A stretch of DNA of 64,000 nt from Apoda limacodes (GCA_946406115.1 OX291544.1:18803521-18867520); one strand, 5' to 3'; counted from the first letter of the stretch, positions 47,001-59,262 are shown. Notes: generated by a model not told the origin, from the letters alone. Numbers and translations are program-made.

Positions 47001-50000
47001 AGATGGTAGCCGTACTCCATATAGGGTCAGACTTGCGACTTGTAGCGGCACCTTTGCCCTGAAGTATTTCTTCGCCCTGTTGAGTACTCCCAAGTTTTTT
47101 GGATGCCAACTTCACCTTGCCTTCCAAATTATCTTGGAACAATACGTCGCTGGATATGTCAAAACAAAGTATCCCACACTTGGAAATGGTTAGTGGCGTG
47201 TTCCAGATTTATGGGATCTCTTTGAATTTAGATTTATTGAAAGTAAAAATACTAACCTAAGCCTAATACATCGTCGCGATATACATATTCAATTGTTATA
47301 ATATGCGCATTTGTTATATTGTGGGTTCGATTTATAACCTCTGATACCCTGACTGGGACAAGTCCTGTGTCTTAGGTGTCAGTAATTTTATAATGATTCT
47401 TTTTTCCTATCTCGCATCAACTTAAGGCGTTGAAAACTGTCATATCCAGATATACTACTATATTAATATTCAAAAAAAAAACTAGCTGGTAACTTACCAT
47501 GGCTTCCGTCATAGATTTGACCATGGCCTTAGTAAATCCAGTTATAGGTACCACTTTGTCTTCTAACAACACCTCAGCTGTAGCCCGCGTAGCGATCGGC
47601 AACGCTTTCGCCTCCACAGCGGTATTGTCCACCACTTCATTAGACTTGTCCGAGCTTATGTTCAGGTAGGATAGAACATCTTCTTTCAGTAATCTACCGT
47701 TTCTGCCAGTTGCTTTCACTTTACTCAAATCTAACTTGAAAATAAAAACATATTTTTAATGTTTTTTTGTTTGATTTAAGGTTTTTCGATGTGTGTTCCT
47801 CATATGCAATAGAAATATTTATGAAATTACATTTTGTCATTTACCTCTATTCCGTATTCAATAATAATAAATTTACCACAATTATCTTTAGTGTTTCATA
47901 TGTACCTCCAAAAAATAACTCTTATTAGAAGTGTTGTCGTATATTACAACCCATGTTTTATAATACCAACATGACGTGGGTTGCATAACAGATATATTAC
48001 ATAATTGTATTTAAAAAACAAAACATTTTCAAGAAGCAAGATTCTCGTTTTACATACACATTTTTATTTCATACATAAATATAGGTACCTCAATTAGAAC
48101 ATTGTTTAAAAGTAGCTGTTATCCTTTTACTTTACTACTTGTTAAGACATTTTTTTTTAAATTGGTGATCTAAAAATATTTTAGCTATAAAAATCAGGCG
48201 AATTTATAAGAAAATATTGATCTGCCATCGATTCGACTTGTAGCCTACCTCAATTAAGCCAATCTTTAACAATATCTTATGCATTTTGACGTGACAACGT
48301 CTTATAAATTGGTTTGCCGGGTGACACTTCAAGAAACTGCGTTACGCTCCGCTCACGTTATGCGCTCACAATGAGAGCGAGTGAGAGGCACGCGCCCGCC
48401 TAAGAGCGAGAGAGACAGACATAAAATCATTGTCACGTAAAACTTTCGCCCGTATACCGACTTTACAGGCAACCAGTTTTTTTATTTAAACACACTTGCA
48501 AAAAAAGCACCGTTTTCAGCATTTCGTTCATTACGCACAAGTGCCTTTTACTTTCCAGTTTCTTTTTTTAATTTTTAGCAAGAAGAGAGCCTATGAATTA
48601 AGTTCTTATTTTTGGAAAAATAAATGCAACGTATTTGATAAAAACATATCATAATTATTAGATTCCATTAAATATTAACTTTTTACTGCATTTAAACACT
48701 AAGATAGATATTTAATAAATAAACTATTTATTGTCCTTCAAGTGTGTGTTGCAAACAGTTGTATCACATGCTCAATACAGACTCAGCTGAATAACGCCCT
48801 CGCCTATGGCTCGGGCTGCAACCAATTTTGTAATGAGCAGCCTAGGTATCATAATGTACTGTGTCGCAAGTGCAATATTGGTTAAGACCAGGAAACTAAT
48901 TCGTCTGCGGTTTTTTAGTTTTACGTTAAATTGTGAAGTTCTAATTCGACGTAAGATACCTAAGTAAACAATTACGAAAATATCACCGTTGCATGTTTTG
49001 TTGCGCAGCAAGTTAATTAGATTGTTTTGACTTTTAACTATTTAGCGTAATTATACCTTAAAAGAGAACTGCCTAGGGCGCGTAAAATAGTAATAAGTAA
49101 CTGTAAACAAAAGTGTTACCATTTTATTTGCAAATTATTAAATGCAAAATAATTCGGATTTCGTGTTTTAAGTTTTATTGAGTTACGCGAAACACAGGAA
49201 ATTTTCGCGTAAAACACCTCAAATTTAACAATTCGAAAATTAAATTTGTCATTTTGCTAGTAGACAACTTATTTTAAGAACTAACTTTGAATTGTGAAGC
49301 AATCCTTCTCACTGATGGCGTTGTCAACACTTTCACTCTTTGGCTGCTGCTAGTTTCTGGATTGAGTGCATCTTTTTTGACTGCTTCATCGTCAGAGTCT
49401 GACGAAGAACCTGAAAAATATAACCAATCTTTGAAAATACTTCTGGCCAATTTAATTTTAGACGTAAATTCGTCGATATTTTTCTGAAAAGTAGGTACTG
49501 GGTATCATTTTAAAATTCTTGTTGTTTCATCAAGTTTCAGGTGGATAAATAATTGAACAATTTTGTAATTATAAATTCTACTGAAATTTAATGAAATGAA
49601 AGTCACTACTGCGCACACGCAGCAGTAAGCGTACAGCACTGGAGACGGGTTCGAAGTATAAAAGGAGAGTTTTAGAGCCCGTAAAAGTTTTAATTCAACA
49701 CTAATGAATACTCCAAGTGCGATCCTGATGCTGCTGTCAACCATAGATTCTGATCAAAATAATGCAATTACAATGCGAAACATAACCAATTAATAAAAGG
49801 TAAGTAAATAATTATAATTTCTTGCAGAACCACTCGTGAGGATACTAAAACGGTCCGGGTATCCGGCTGCTTCCTGGTAAAATTCGGGATCGAATAATTT
49901 CGGATTCTATGTCGGATTAGATCTGGGTTTATCCGGGATGTAGTTTAACGGCTCCGGAGGATCCTAAATTCTAGTCATAGAGCGGTAGTTATAACCTTCA

Positions 50001-53000
50001 TCATTAGCATCTTCGACTTCAATGTCGACCAGCGGATGTCCAACAAGTACTATCTGGTCGACTTCTCGGTACAGTCGTGAGACAACACCGTCGTATCGAC
50101 TGGTTATGGTCACTGCTGCCTTGTCGCTCTGCACCTCGCAGATGTTATCGAACTGCTGCACCTTGTCACCTACTTTCACGAACCTGGAACCGAAGTTTTA
50201 GGATTTTATAGCCATGTAACGAATAGGTAAGTAAATAGCAGGTTATTTAAGAAAATAAAGGTTGTTTTTAAGGGTCTGTACGAAAAAGGATGCTAACAGG
50301 ACAGGTAGTAGTAGTAAAGAGACTAGAGGTAGGGCACAGCGAGTACTTGCTCGAATAAGCAGCTTGAACAATTGAATTGAAGCGGGGCATAGAATAAAGA
50401 GCCTGTACTGGGAAAGTATCTTCTCGGCCATAATAACGCTAACATTGAGTAAGTGTTGTGTTTCTGGCGGTGAATAAGGTTGCCAGAGCTCTTTGAGGTT
50501 TCACTGCTCGGACAGCGGATACCGACGGTGCTCGTTGCTGTCATTGCTCGGCGTAGACACGACGTGCTGGTACGCCGGTCAGAAGACCTGATGAAACAGT
50601 TGACCGCTGGCCGCCCGCAGGTTGAACGGATTCCCGAACCCAGGGATTACTTAATCTTCGCCCTGGGACGCTGAACCGCCACCCTGTATAAAGTCTCTGA
50701 AGTAGTAGTCGTGCCGGAGAAGGAGACCGGGGTGGATCCGGCTACTACAACAGAGGGGGATCAGGGGCCTATCCACCCACCGTGCCAGCACCAGTATTAT
50801 CTGTACCGAGCTTTGGCAGTTCTAGTACTGTACCATTTGTCCTTGTGGAAGAGTTTTTACGCTTCCACTCCATCCACGTGCAATGTGGACTTCTGCAATA
50901 TCAGGGGTATTTACGCCAACGTTAACGCAGTTCACCATCTCCTTGAAACTGCGCAGCCGACCACTGTCTTTTTAACAGAGACGCAGATATCCTACCCGGC
51001 TGATACATCATACCTTCATTATCCCGGTTACAAACTCGAGCATACATATCAATGACATGTTGGAAATCAACAACATAATTTGTTATGCAGATGACAGTAC
51101 TGGAGACGCTTGTAACACGTTTCGTGCAAGCATGCCTCGTTCCGTTGTAGTCGAAAAGCGTGAAGAACTTGTGTCTCAAATTGAGACCACTCTGTCCAAG
51201 GTCTCTGACTGGGGACGGGAATACTTTGTCCAATTCAACCCTACAAAGACACAAGTCTGCCCGTTTACCGCTAAGAAAACCCACCGCCCATCTCCGAGAG
51301 CATTGGGATCCTTGGTGTTGATATCTCCATCTATGTTCAGTTCCGAGATCATGTGCAAGACAAGAACAGAGCGAAGCAGTACTTCACGCCGAGGCCAAGA
51401 TTGCCTTTTTATAAGTCGCAAGTGCGGTCCCATATGGAGTACTGCTGCCATCGCTGGGCGGGCGCGCCCGGATACCAGCTTGGCACTTTGGACTCGGTTC
51501 AATCATCATTTATCAAACTTTTAAGTCTAAGGAGAGATTTTGCTTCCATTGCGATGTGTTCTGAGGAATTGTTCGAAATGATGTCCAACGATACTTTCTA
51601 CAATCGTAGATTCACCGCTCGCCTTAGGCAGGGAATTAATTTTCACACCTTAAAACCTAAATGGTTGCGTACAGTCCGGTTTCAGAGAAACTTACTCCCG
51701 CGAACACTTAGGTTGTGGAATGAGATCTCTGCCAAGGTTTCTATAAGAATATCAATATGAGGTTCTTCAAGATAGAAGTATTTAGATTTTTGAAGAGGCG
51801 GCAACGCGCTAGTGATGCCCCAGGTGTTAGGCGTAAGCTTGATTGCCTTTGTGTTATTAAAAAAAAATATTACTGATTCAATTACAAAAGACTAGTTGTG
51901 GAAGCTCATACCCAAGCAGCACACGAGGCTGCTTAATAGCCGAATAACGGATATCCAAAACGCTTAAAGCCGAATAAGGAAGCTGCATTAAGTCTGTATA
52001 CGACCTTATACAGCTCTTATAACTCTTAAATGGGCACAAATTATTCAGCCTTGGGTTCACACAGCTGCTTAAAAGCTGTGTAGCAGCAACTTAACAGAGT
52101 TATAAAGGGTAACAGCACAAATTAGTCAGCCTCAAGTTCACATAGCTGCTTAAGAGCTCTGTAGCAGAAATGTAGCAGTGTTATAAAGGATATCGACAGT
52201 ACTTTGCGCCGAAATCCGACTGACTTAGAGATCACAAGTTACTCTTTATTCAGAAAATATGTCATATGTATGCTCTAATACATATTGTAAACCGCGAAAC
52301 GCTACTAGCGGCCTGTGTAAAATTAAGTGAACAGCAAACTGGGTTTAAGCAATATTAACCGTAACAAAGTGCATGTCCATTAAGAGCTCTAGCTTTAGCA
52401 CTTTGTACCGTGCAGTGAATTGGAAACGAAACATGGTGGATAATATTCATATTCCCTGGTACTTACATTGTTTTACAAATTACCAAGGAAAAATGATTGG
52501 GAATTTAATTTTACTGACATTATACATATATATTATCTAAGAAATTTTTAATGCGCCATGAAAATATTTTGTATTTAATTAGTTTTGTGATATAAATAAG
52601 CTGTGATGTAAACTATGACTTAACAATTTGTAGTGCTTTAAAAAGAATTATAAGATATAAAGTTATTATTATGATATTAGGAAGTAAAAACTAATGCAAT
52701 ACATTTTATTTCTTGCACAAAACATCGTAAAGGTTGAAAAATCAGTCAGAATATTTTTAGGTTATAAGATAAAATGGTCGATTTATGTTAAACAGTAACG
52801 TGAATAGTTAAAACTCTTATATACCTCAACAGGCTGTCTATTAGTTTACTAGTGTGCTATTATTCTACAAAAAACTGAATAAAATTACACATGTGAACTG
52901 TATACAGATATAAGCTGTTTTCTTTACTTGTAATTGTTCACAAGCTCTACCTTCAGGCATGATGTGAACAATTAGACAGTTATTATACCGACTCTTTAGG

Positions 53001-56000
53001 GATCCCTAGTATTAAATCTAAAACAACCGCATGGATAACTTCCATTTCAAAATTGTCAAAGCGGTATTATTTAGTACACTATTTTACGCGTGCGCGAACC
53101 TTTCAAGTTGGGAAGTAAGATATAATAATATATAATTAATATATTTATTATTTTTTATTGTAAAATTAAATTGTACAACAACATGAACGCAATATTTCAC
53201 CCTCAACATAAAAGATCAAAGTATATTTAAATCTATTCGACACTAGATCAAAATCAAATCGTATATTCACAAACTAGACCTTTACAGGTTCTTTTTCACG
53301 TCATGTTTTCAGTATAAATATAATAGCACCGAGATTACTGGAAGAAGAACTTGGACATACATAATTGGTCGATTGTGCAACATCTTCTGAGCTATTAATA
53401 TTTTTTACGGAACCATCCTGTTTCAAACTATTTGTCACGCTTTGCGTTACTTCCCGACTTCAAGATTTTATTTCTTCTGCCTTTATAATTTTTTGATACT
53501 CTTTCGATAATTTTCTTCTAATGCCCCCTGTTCTTCCTTTCAATTTCCACGAATTACGCGAATTCATTTTAATATAAAGCAAAAAAAATATTGTACGTTG
53601 GTAATATGGTCATTTACTAGTTACACTGACTGATTACAGTACCACATATGTTACTTTTATTCAGATAACGTCGGATTAAGGTACTTATGTGAACCATTAT
53701 AAAATAGAAGCCGTTAATTCTTTACACCAGTGAGTCTCTAAGCATTTGCGAGGCATCTAGTGAATGTTTAAATAGCCGCTATGCAGATACTATCAATTGC
53801 AGTATTAAGGCTGAATAAGACCGACAAAACACCATTAATACGCTAAGAGTGCTATAAAGATATGTTTTTAATGACTATTCAGCTTCTAACCTTTTCTAAT
53901 TAATAAAAGTTAATTTTTAATTAGCTATAGCTGTTTAAATATCACTGAACGCTATTATGCAGCTGTAGCATCACCAGTGTACTCTTAGAAGCGTCTTATT
54001 ACGCACTGAGTTTCAAATAAGTCTAAAAGTGAGTAGTTATACAGCTATCTTTGCTACTTGGGTACGTAAGCAATAAAAAACACGGTTTTTTGCTCGCTTT
54101 AAAAAGGTAGTAATCGTCTTTAAATAGTTATCGGAGGAAAATGTTACTGTCACTGATGTTACTAATTAATAGTAAAGCTTTCACAATTCGCATAGAAAAA
54201 TTTGGCTTCTCTTTTGGCTATCTTTTCTCTTAGACAAGACATCACACGTTCTTTTTGTCTTTGTTACGCTTTCGTGACCATTTTCTTTCACATGCTAGGT
54301 AGGAAATGCGCTGTCTAGTCCACTGTCTATGGGAAAATAGCAAATTAATTTCTTCAGTGACAAGTTAGCACTGTATGTATGACTAATAAGACAACCTAAA
54401 CATTAATTTTATGTATACAATCAGCCATTGATAGATCCAACAACTCGTAGTCATGGTGTCGCGACTAAATGTTTGACTGGCTGGACAACACCTGACTAGC
54501 CATGTGACAACATAGGCTAGTCCATGGCTAGTCGGGTACGTTCGACCCCGTCTCGCTCTGTCAAGACGCCTTCAATGGCCGATTGAATGAAATGATTGTT
54601 TAGGATGTTCTTATAGATTAGTAGGTACTTGTATAGTTTAATCAAATTAAAAACTCAAATGTTTCTCGAAACTTGCTAATAATAGTAATAAGTCAGAGAC
54701 ACGCTAGCACATCTACACTCACCATTCTTTAATAACTACTTCTCGAATACCCTCACCGATGTCTGACAGCTTAAATGCGACAACTTTGTTTACCACGTTG
54801 CTGGTGTGTATCCGCCGCCATCTTGCATGCACAGTCTTTTTTGGACTATTTTGCGCAGTGGTGATATTTCGTGATTGGCATCTGTCCTAAAATAAATAGA
54901 GTAATTAACACTTCTATTTTAACGAACCAAAACAATGCTTGTAAAGAAATTGTAAGGCAAATAGAAACTAGGCACTTTTTCATGGATTACAGTTAGGGTG
55001 TTCCATCTAAGTTGTCTTCTTCTCTTCTCGTCGTACTGAAATTGTTAGCAAAAGAGCAAGAAAATCTTAGCAAAACCTAATTTTGACTTTTAGCGTTTCG
55101 TTTCAGCGGTTTTGCTACGAAATATTAATACCATAAACCCACGTCGGAAGCTGGGTATTTTGTGCTACTTTTTGAAGTAGAATTACGTGAAACGCGTTTT
55201 CTTTTAACATAAATAGCGCCCACGCTAAAATTATCAGCTGCGCCCAGACGGAACAGATATTTTGAGCTTAGATTAGGTTTTGCTATTAAACATGCCTAAC
55301 ATTGGCTGTTCCTCTTCCCAACTTTATAGTTGAACAGAACCATATATTATAATACTTCTACACATAACTATTATAAATTGTTCATTGCGATGCTTTACAT
55401 AACCCCGCGTGTCCAACAAAGGCCTTAAAGTTAATAAAATAGCTTTACTAAGAAAAGTACGCAGCCGAAGTTACAAAAAAGCTCTAATGATCTAGTCAAG
55501 CCAAGTTCAAGTAACAGAACTGGCGAGCAGCACCGTGTGTAATATTACACAAACCATTTGGAGCCACTTTTGACACCTTTATAACTCAAAAACTTTATCA
55601 CATACACGTGTCAAATTTGGCTCATATATTGAGACTTGCGAGATACACATGTGCTCCATTTTTAATATATAGCATATCTTAAACGGTTATTTAGATATTA
55701 ACGTTCAAAAATCGTCATTTTTATCACTGACTGACCTATAGATCAAAACTCTAACCCAGTACCAGATGACCTAGAAAGTTTAAATTTGGCATGCAGATAG
55801 GTAATTAGGTGAATACAAAAGAATAAATCAGAAATTGGTAATTTTTTCACTTAACCTTTAAGCGGGAGCGCGGTCATTTGTAACGGCAGCGGTCGCGCGT
55901 TACCTTAATGGCCGTCAAAGATTTTAAGAATTAAAAAGACAAATTATTAAATTATTTGAATAACAATGAATAAAAAAAATGTTTGGCAGAAACCCTACAA

Positions 56001-56080
56001 AATTTATATTAAAGCACTTTTACGAAGCGAATCTTCAACGAGGACAGGCGCGCGTTTACTTTGCAAAACCTACGCAGCAT
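44033..56080 (-). CDS. DBT: DBT: lipoamide acyltransferase (E2) of the branched-chain 2-oxo-acid dehydrogenase complex
   Basis: Nine exons on the minus strand: 56060-56080, 54723-54886, 49996-50183, 49286-49410, 47498-47734, 45044-45310, 44434-44562, 44284-44355, 44033-44197. Phases agree at every junction, giving 455 residues. A matrix-targeting N-terminus precedes the lipoyl domain ([20 protein letters not shown], then EVQSDKAAV with lipoyl Lys83). The peripheral subunit-binding domain is at about 152-190 ([14 protein letters not shown], then [17 protein letters not shown]). The catalytic domain runs from [12 protein letters not shown] through [18 protein letters not shown] and [10 protein letters not shown] to [11 protein letters not shown] (His426, Asp430). 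It transfers acyl groups from the E1 decarboxylase to CoA in valine, leucine and isoleucine breakdown. The [10 protein letters not shown] start and [12 protein letters not shown] region point to DBT rather than PDH or OGDH E2. The 21-base first exon (MLRRFCK) is inferred from phase and splice site only; the rest is firm. Confidence 0.94.
46020..46190 (+). mobile_element. Small LINE-like fragment
   Basis: Frames broken by stops contain THSYVWM and [12 protein letters not shown], like the post-RT region of L2/RTE-type LINEs (..LxYGxE.W..TEEDLRKI.AFEM). The evidence is short and weak. Confidence 0.3.
46193..46575 (+). mobile_element. Retroelement 3' fragment, plus orientation
   Basis: Starts GACCTCGGCACGGTCGAAAA and ends at an A run (46565-46572). 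Same family as 7954-8265 and 36385-36745, with CTCGCTATCCGGAT and GGGGCTATATGG-type landmarks (GCGCTATATGGGCTGA). It lies in a DBT intron. Confidence 0.7.
46635..47225 (-). mobile_element. LINE remnant (jockey/CR1 group) in a DBT intron
   Basis: Minus-strand frames carry [36 protein letters not shown] and VKLASKKLG, matching the C-terminal tail of the copy at 8341-11890. Interrupted by frameshifts and small deletions. Confidence 0.75.
48283..48486 (-). repeat. About 200-bp dispersed repeat in a DBT intron
   Basis: Inverse copy of 41089-41289. The two lie in introns of neighbouring convergent genes, 7.2 kb apart. Confidence 0.8.
50283..51870 (+). mobile_element. LINE copy with 5' and 3' ends joined by a large internal deletion
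   Basis: The 5' leader (50283-50700) and the start of the coding part ([18 protein letters not shown], then [20 protein letters not shown]) run to about 51045. There the sequence jumps to the YADD region ([14 protein letters not shown]) and continues through the C-terminal tail ([20 protein letters not shown]) to an A run at 51862. About 1.8 kb present in the 8341-11890 copy is missing. It lies in a DBT intron, opposite in orientation to the gene. Confidence 0.85.
51909..54064. mobile_element. Unclassified 2.16-kb TIR element with subterminal repeats
   Basis: The ends are TACCCAAGCAGC (51909-51920) and GCTACTTGGGTA (54053-54064), inverted with one mismatch. If the outer TA is the duplicated target, the TIR starts CCCAAG. 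Subterminal tandem units at about 51965-52190 share ACAGCTGCTTAAAAGCT, TGTAGCAG and AGAGTTATAAAGG; related GCTGAATAA and TGCAGCTGTAGCA motifs occur near the other end (53770-54000). A minus-strand relic frame lies at 53301-53567. The superfamily is not assigned. It lies in the large DBT intron 2. Confidence 0.55.
53301..53567 (-). pseudogene. Transposase-like N-terminal relic with one in-frame TGA
   Basis: The frame starts [20 protein letters not shown], is very basic, and runs 35 codons to a TGA at 53460-53462. The same frame then stays open for 52 more codons ([12 protein letters not shown], then a Ser-rich stretch) to a TGA at 53301. The composition change from basic helix-like to Ser-rich linker resembles the N-terminus of a DNA-binding transposase. 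I do not recognise the family. No catalytic domain follows. Confidence 0.4.
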
Positions 56081-57018
56081 GCACAACGAAAGATATAATT
56101 TAGATTAAGCAATGCGCACAGAAAGGAAGAAACTATTGTTTTGAGTTCACAATGAACCTCAGAGAGGCTACTTATATTGGCAAACATGAGTGACGATCGA
56201 TTCGACACCGCGCGACTGCTCGAAGGTTTGATTCTATTAGGAACACTTAACTTATACTTATAAAACTGTAATGTAAGAATCAGCAATCAACAATCAAAAC
56301 TTATGACAGCCGGTCTTTATGTGGATTTTAAGGTTTCACGTGAATATATAACGAGTTGAATACCACCCTTAATTTGTTTTTAATCCGAATATTTCCGTTT
56401 TAGTACTTTTAAGTAAGAGTATAGTCGACTTTCGTGTTTATTACGTTATTAACTGGGATTAAGTATTAATTATTGTTTCAATATTTAGCGCACATCAATA
56501 GTGTAAGATTTATTACTTATAAATAATTAAATAATGGGCATTTCGGTACACGGTGCGCGGTGCGACGTCGGAGCAGCGGGATGGGAGCGCGAACCTTGAC
56601 GCGAACGTGTCCGAGCGAGTGGCAGCCGCGCTCATAAGCGAGCGCCGCACGGTCTTGCTGTCCGATCGTCTCTCGATATCTTACCTATAACGTTGCGATT
56701 TATGCTACGAAATTCATAGATTTTCTTAAAATATACTTATATATTTGTGGTTATATTATTATTACAATTCTTTTAGTAAGTACGTATTGTATAGGCAATA
56801 GTTAAAATCAAAAATTAATAATAATTTTAGTATAGTTATGAGTTATAAGTAGGTATGTATATTATTATTATACCATGGTATGTATACTTAACTCTGAATA
56901 AGTTTGAGAATGAGAACTTATTGGTAGCAAATTGTTTTTCTCGAGAATTCAATAGATAACAGGTAATTTTTTCCGTAATAGTCTTGAAAAATTATCTTTT
57001 TTTTACGTATTTTGTACA
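56081..57018. other. 5' flank of DBT, with a GC-rich patch
   Basis: Immediately upstream of the inferred DBT start. A GC-rich CpG-containing patch at about 56545-56680 (CGGTGCGCGGTGCGACGTCG) stands out from an AT-rich background and may be promoter-associated or repeat-derived. No further exon is recognised. Confidence 0.35.
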
Positions 57019-57210
57019 ATGAGACGTACAACAGAATTACGGGTGGTTACCTTACACCGAATTATTCCAATGCCTCCCGATGGAAGCTGCCTATTCCATT
57101 CGATTGCATATTCTGTGTTTGAGTACTATACTCAACATATACAACAAACAAATAGGTTGCGTGAGACTGTAGTAGAGTATGTATGTCGTAATCGTAGGAA
57201 AATACAGTAG
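57019..57210 (+). pseudogene. Truncated OTU-type cysteine protease domain
   Basis: A 63-codon frame reads IIPMPPDGSCLFHSIAYSVF followed by LRETVVEYVCRNR, the start of an OTU fold: Asp-Gly-x-Cys with the catalytic Cys, then the LR..VV.Y helix. The C-terminal half with the catalytic His is absent. OTU domains occur in host deubiquitinases and also in several transposon and virus proteins. It lies 500 bases outside the Phantom-type element and could be a flanking relic. Confidence 0.6.
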
Positions 57211-57699
57211 TTTAACAAAAACCATTTGGTATAAATTTTGTTAAAAATAAGCACCTACTAATAATTTATGTACAAAAAGTAATGAAATCCCATCAAAAAC
57301 ATAAAAGTGAAATGAGAGCCAAGTTCATTATTATGATATATGCCTTGGATGTTGACTTCAACGACAAAAGAAGTGAGATCTTAATGGGTGCCAAGTTCAA
57401 TGGTCAGTCCTGAAATTTATTTATAACAACATAAAATATCATTTCTTCTTATAACTTAGGATAATATATTGTAGCCTAAGGTCTGACTTGGCTAGTTTCT
57501 CATATACGAATTATATTATAGCCTTCGCAAGTTCTAAACCTGTTACTTTGTCGCATGTTGGGTAGGCTCGCGGTAGGTTCGGATGCGACTTTCTTAATTA
57601 AATGAACAACACTTCATTACACGAATAATTTAATTAGTTTTCTAGAGCCAAAAGGTTGATAGAAAAGGTCCTAGGACCTGAAACTATATATATTTAATC
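57211..57699. other. No recognised feature
   Basis: AT-rich sequence between the OTU fragment and the left end of the foldback element. Searched by eye for the rest of the OTU domain; none seen. Confidence 0.4.
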
Positions 57700-58139
57700 A
57701 TTTATTCCCCGTGGTCCCTGCCCTAGTCCCTTAAAGGGACCACGGGGAATTTTTTTCCTCGTGGTCCCTTCCAAAATTGCAATACCGCAAAAGTGGTATC
57801 TAAATAATCATAAAAATTTAGAGGATGAGAAAATTACGAACATTTATTTTGTAACCTAGGAAAGTTTTGTGTATGGATTTACTTACTTAAATGAATTGAA
57901 ATAAAATAAAAACACCGTTCACAAGATCTATTTATACATGTTTACTAGGAAAAAGTGTCGCATTAATTATCAAAATTATCAACTACGTATTTCTTAAAAA
58001 AAAAATAAACAAAATAATCTTATTAACTGAAATTTCACGTAGCATTTTATTCTGCAAAATTATTTTTTGATATTGGTAAAAAAACAAATGTCAAAAAACC
58101 AATGAAAGTCGATAAAACAAAAGAGCGTCGATATAATAA

Positions 58140-58980
58140 ATTTCATCAAAATCTTTAATTTAGATGACAACTGTCAAACTATAAAAGGCTATATCTCCGT
58201 AACTGTAGATCGTAGGCTAGTAGTTTAATTACAAAAGTAATAGATCTCATCAAGATCTTCATTTCAGATGACAGCTGTCAAACTATAGTAGGCTAAATCT
58301 TTGTAACTATTGATCGTAGACTAGTAGTTTCATTACAAAATTGATAGATCTCATCAAGATCTTTATTTCAGATGACAGCTGTCAAACTATAATAGGCTAT
58401 ATCTCCGTAAATATAGATCGTAGACTAGTAGTTTCATTACAAAAGTGATAGATAATAGGCTATATCTCTGTAACCATGCATCGTAAACTAGTAGTTTCAT
58501 TGCAAAACTGATAGATCTCATCAAGATCTTTATTAATACAAATTCCTATTCAGTAACCTTCAATTGTTTTCAGTAAAAAAACCTAATTTCTTGCTGTTAA
58601 ATTTTTATTTGTACTAGTAGTTTCACTATAAAAGTGATATATCTCATCTAGATCTTCATTTCAGATGGCAGCTGTTTATAAAAGGCTATATCTCCGTAAC
58701 TATAAATCGTAGATTGGTAGTTTCATTTCAAAAGTGATGATAGATCTTATCAAGATCTTCATGTCAAATGACAGCTGTCAAACTATAATAGGCTATATCT
58801 CTGTAACCATACATCGTAGACTAGTAGTTTCATTACAAAAGTGAAAGATATCATCAAGATCTTCATTTCAGATGACAGCTGTCAAACTATAATAGGCTAT
58901 ATCTCTGTTACCATAGATCGTAGACTAGTAGTTTCATTACAAAAAGGATAGATCTCATCAAGATCTTCATATCAAATATA
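58140..58980 (+). repeat. Left minisatellite array, about 104-bp units
   Basis: Roughly seven to eight units, some truncated. Each unit has GATAGATCTCATCAAGATCT, TCAGATGACAGCTGTCAAAC, AGGCTATATCTC.GTAAC and GATCGTAGACTAGTAGTTTC. Each unit contains two perfect palindromes, AAGATCTT and GACAGCTGTC. An unrelated spacer (about 58540-58615) interrupts the array and is also present, inverted, on the right. Confidence 0.9.
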
Positions 58981-59159
58981 TATGTTAATATAACTAATAA
59001 TTTTCGAAATTTTCTCACCCTGTAATTTTTTATGACTAGTAACATTTAAATAGGAAGCATTGTATTTTTTTGAGGGACCTCGGGAAAAAATACTCGTGGT
59101 CCCTTCAGGGACCTCGGGAGGGACCTACGGTAATTTATTTCCCAAACACATACATATTA

Positions 59160-59262
59160 TGAAATAATAACATAATATATAATAACATAAATGTTTGTCT
59201 AGGCGGGAATCGAACCCGCGCCCTCTTCGCGTCAGGCGGCTGTTCGATCATCTAGTTTGTAA
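59160..59262 (-). mobile_element. tRNA-like (SINE) fragment
   Basis: On the minus strand GCGGGTTCGATTCCCGC is a perfect T-arm and B-box; it is preceded by CCTGACGCGAAGAGGGC and followed by CTAGACA. The anticodon and D-arm side does not fold as a tRNA, so it is read as a SINE head. Confidence 0.5.

Noticed and set aside
56056..56286. 76-codon minus-strand frame upstream of DBT as a DBT first exon
   Set aside because: Its frame ends in phase 2 at the GTAAAC donor and would shift the next exon; the overlapping ATG in another frame fits in phase instead.
59200..59262. tRNA gene
   Set aside because: The T-arm is perfect, but no D-arm or anticodon arm pairs properly; it is better read as a SINE head.
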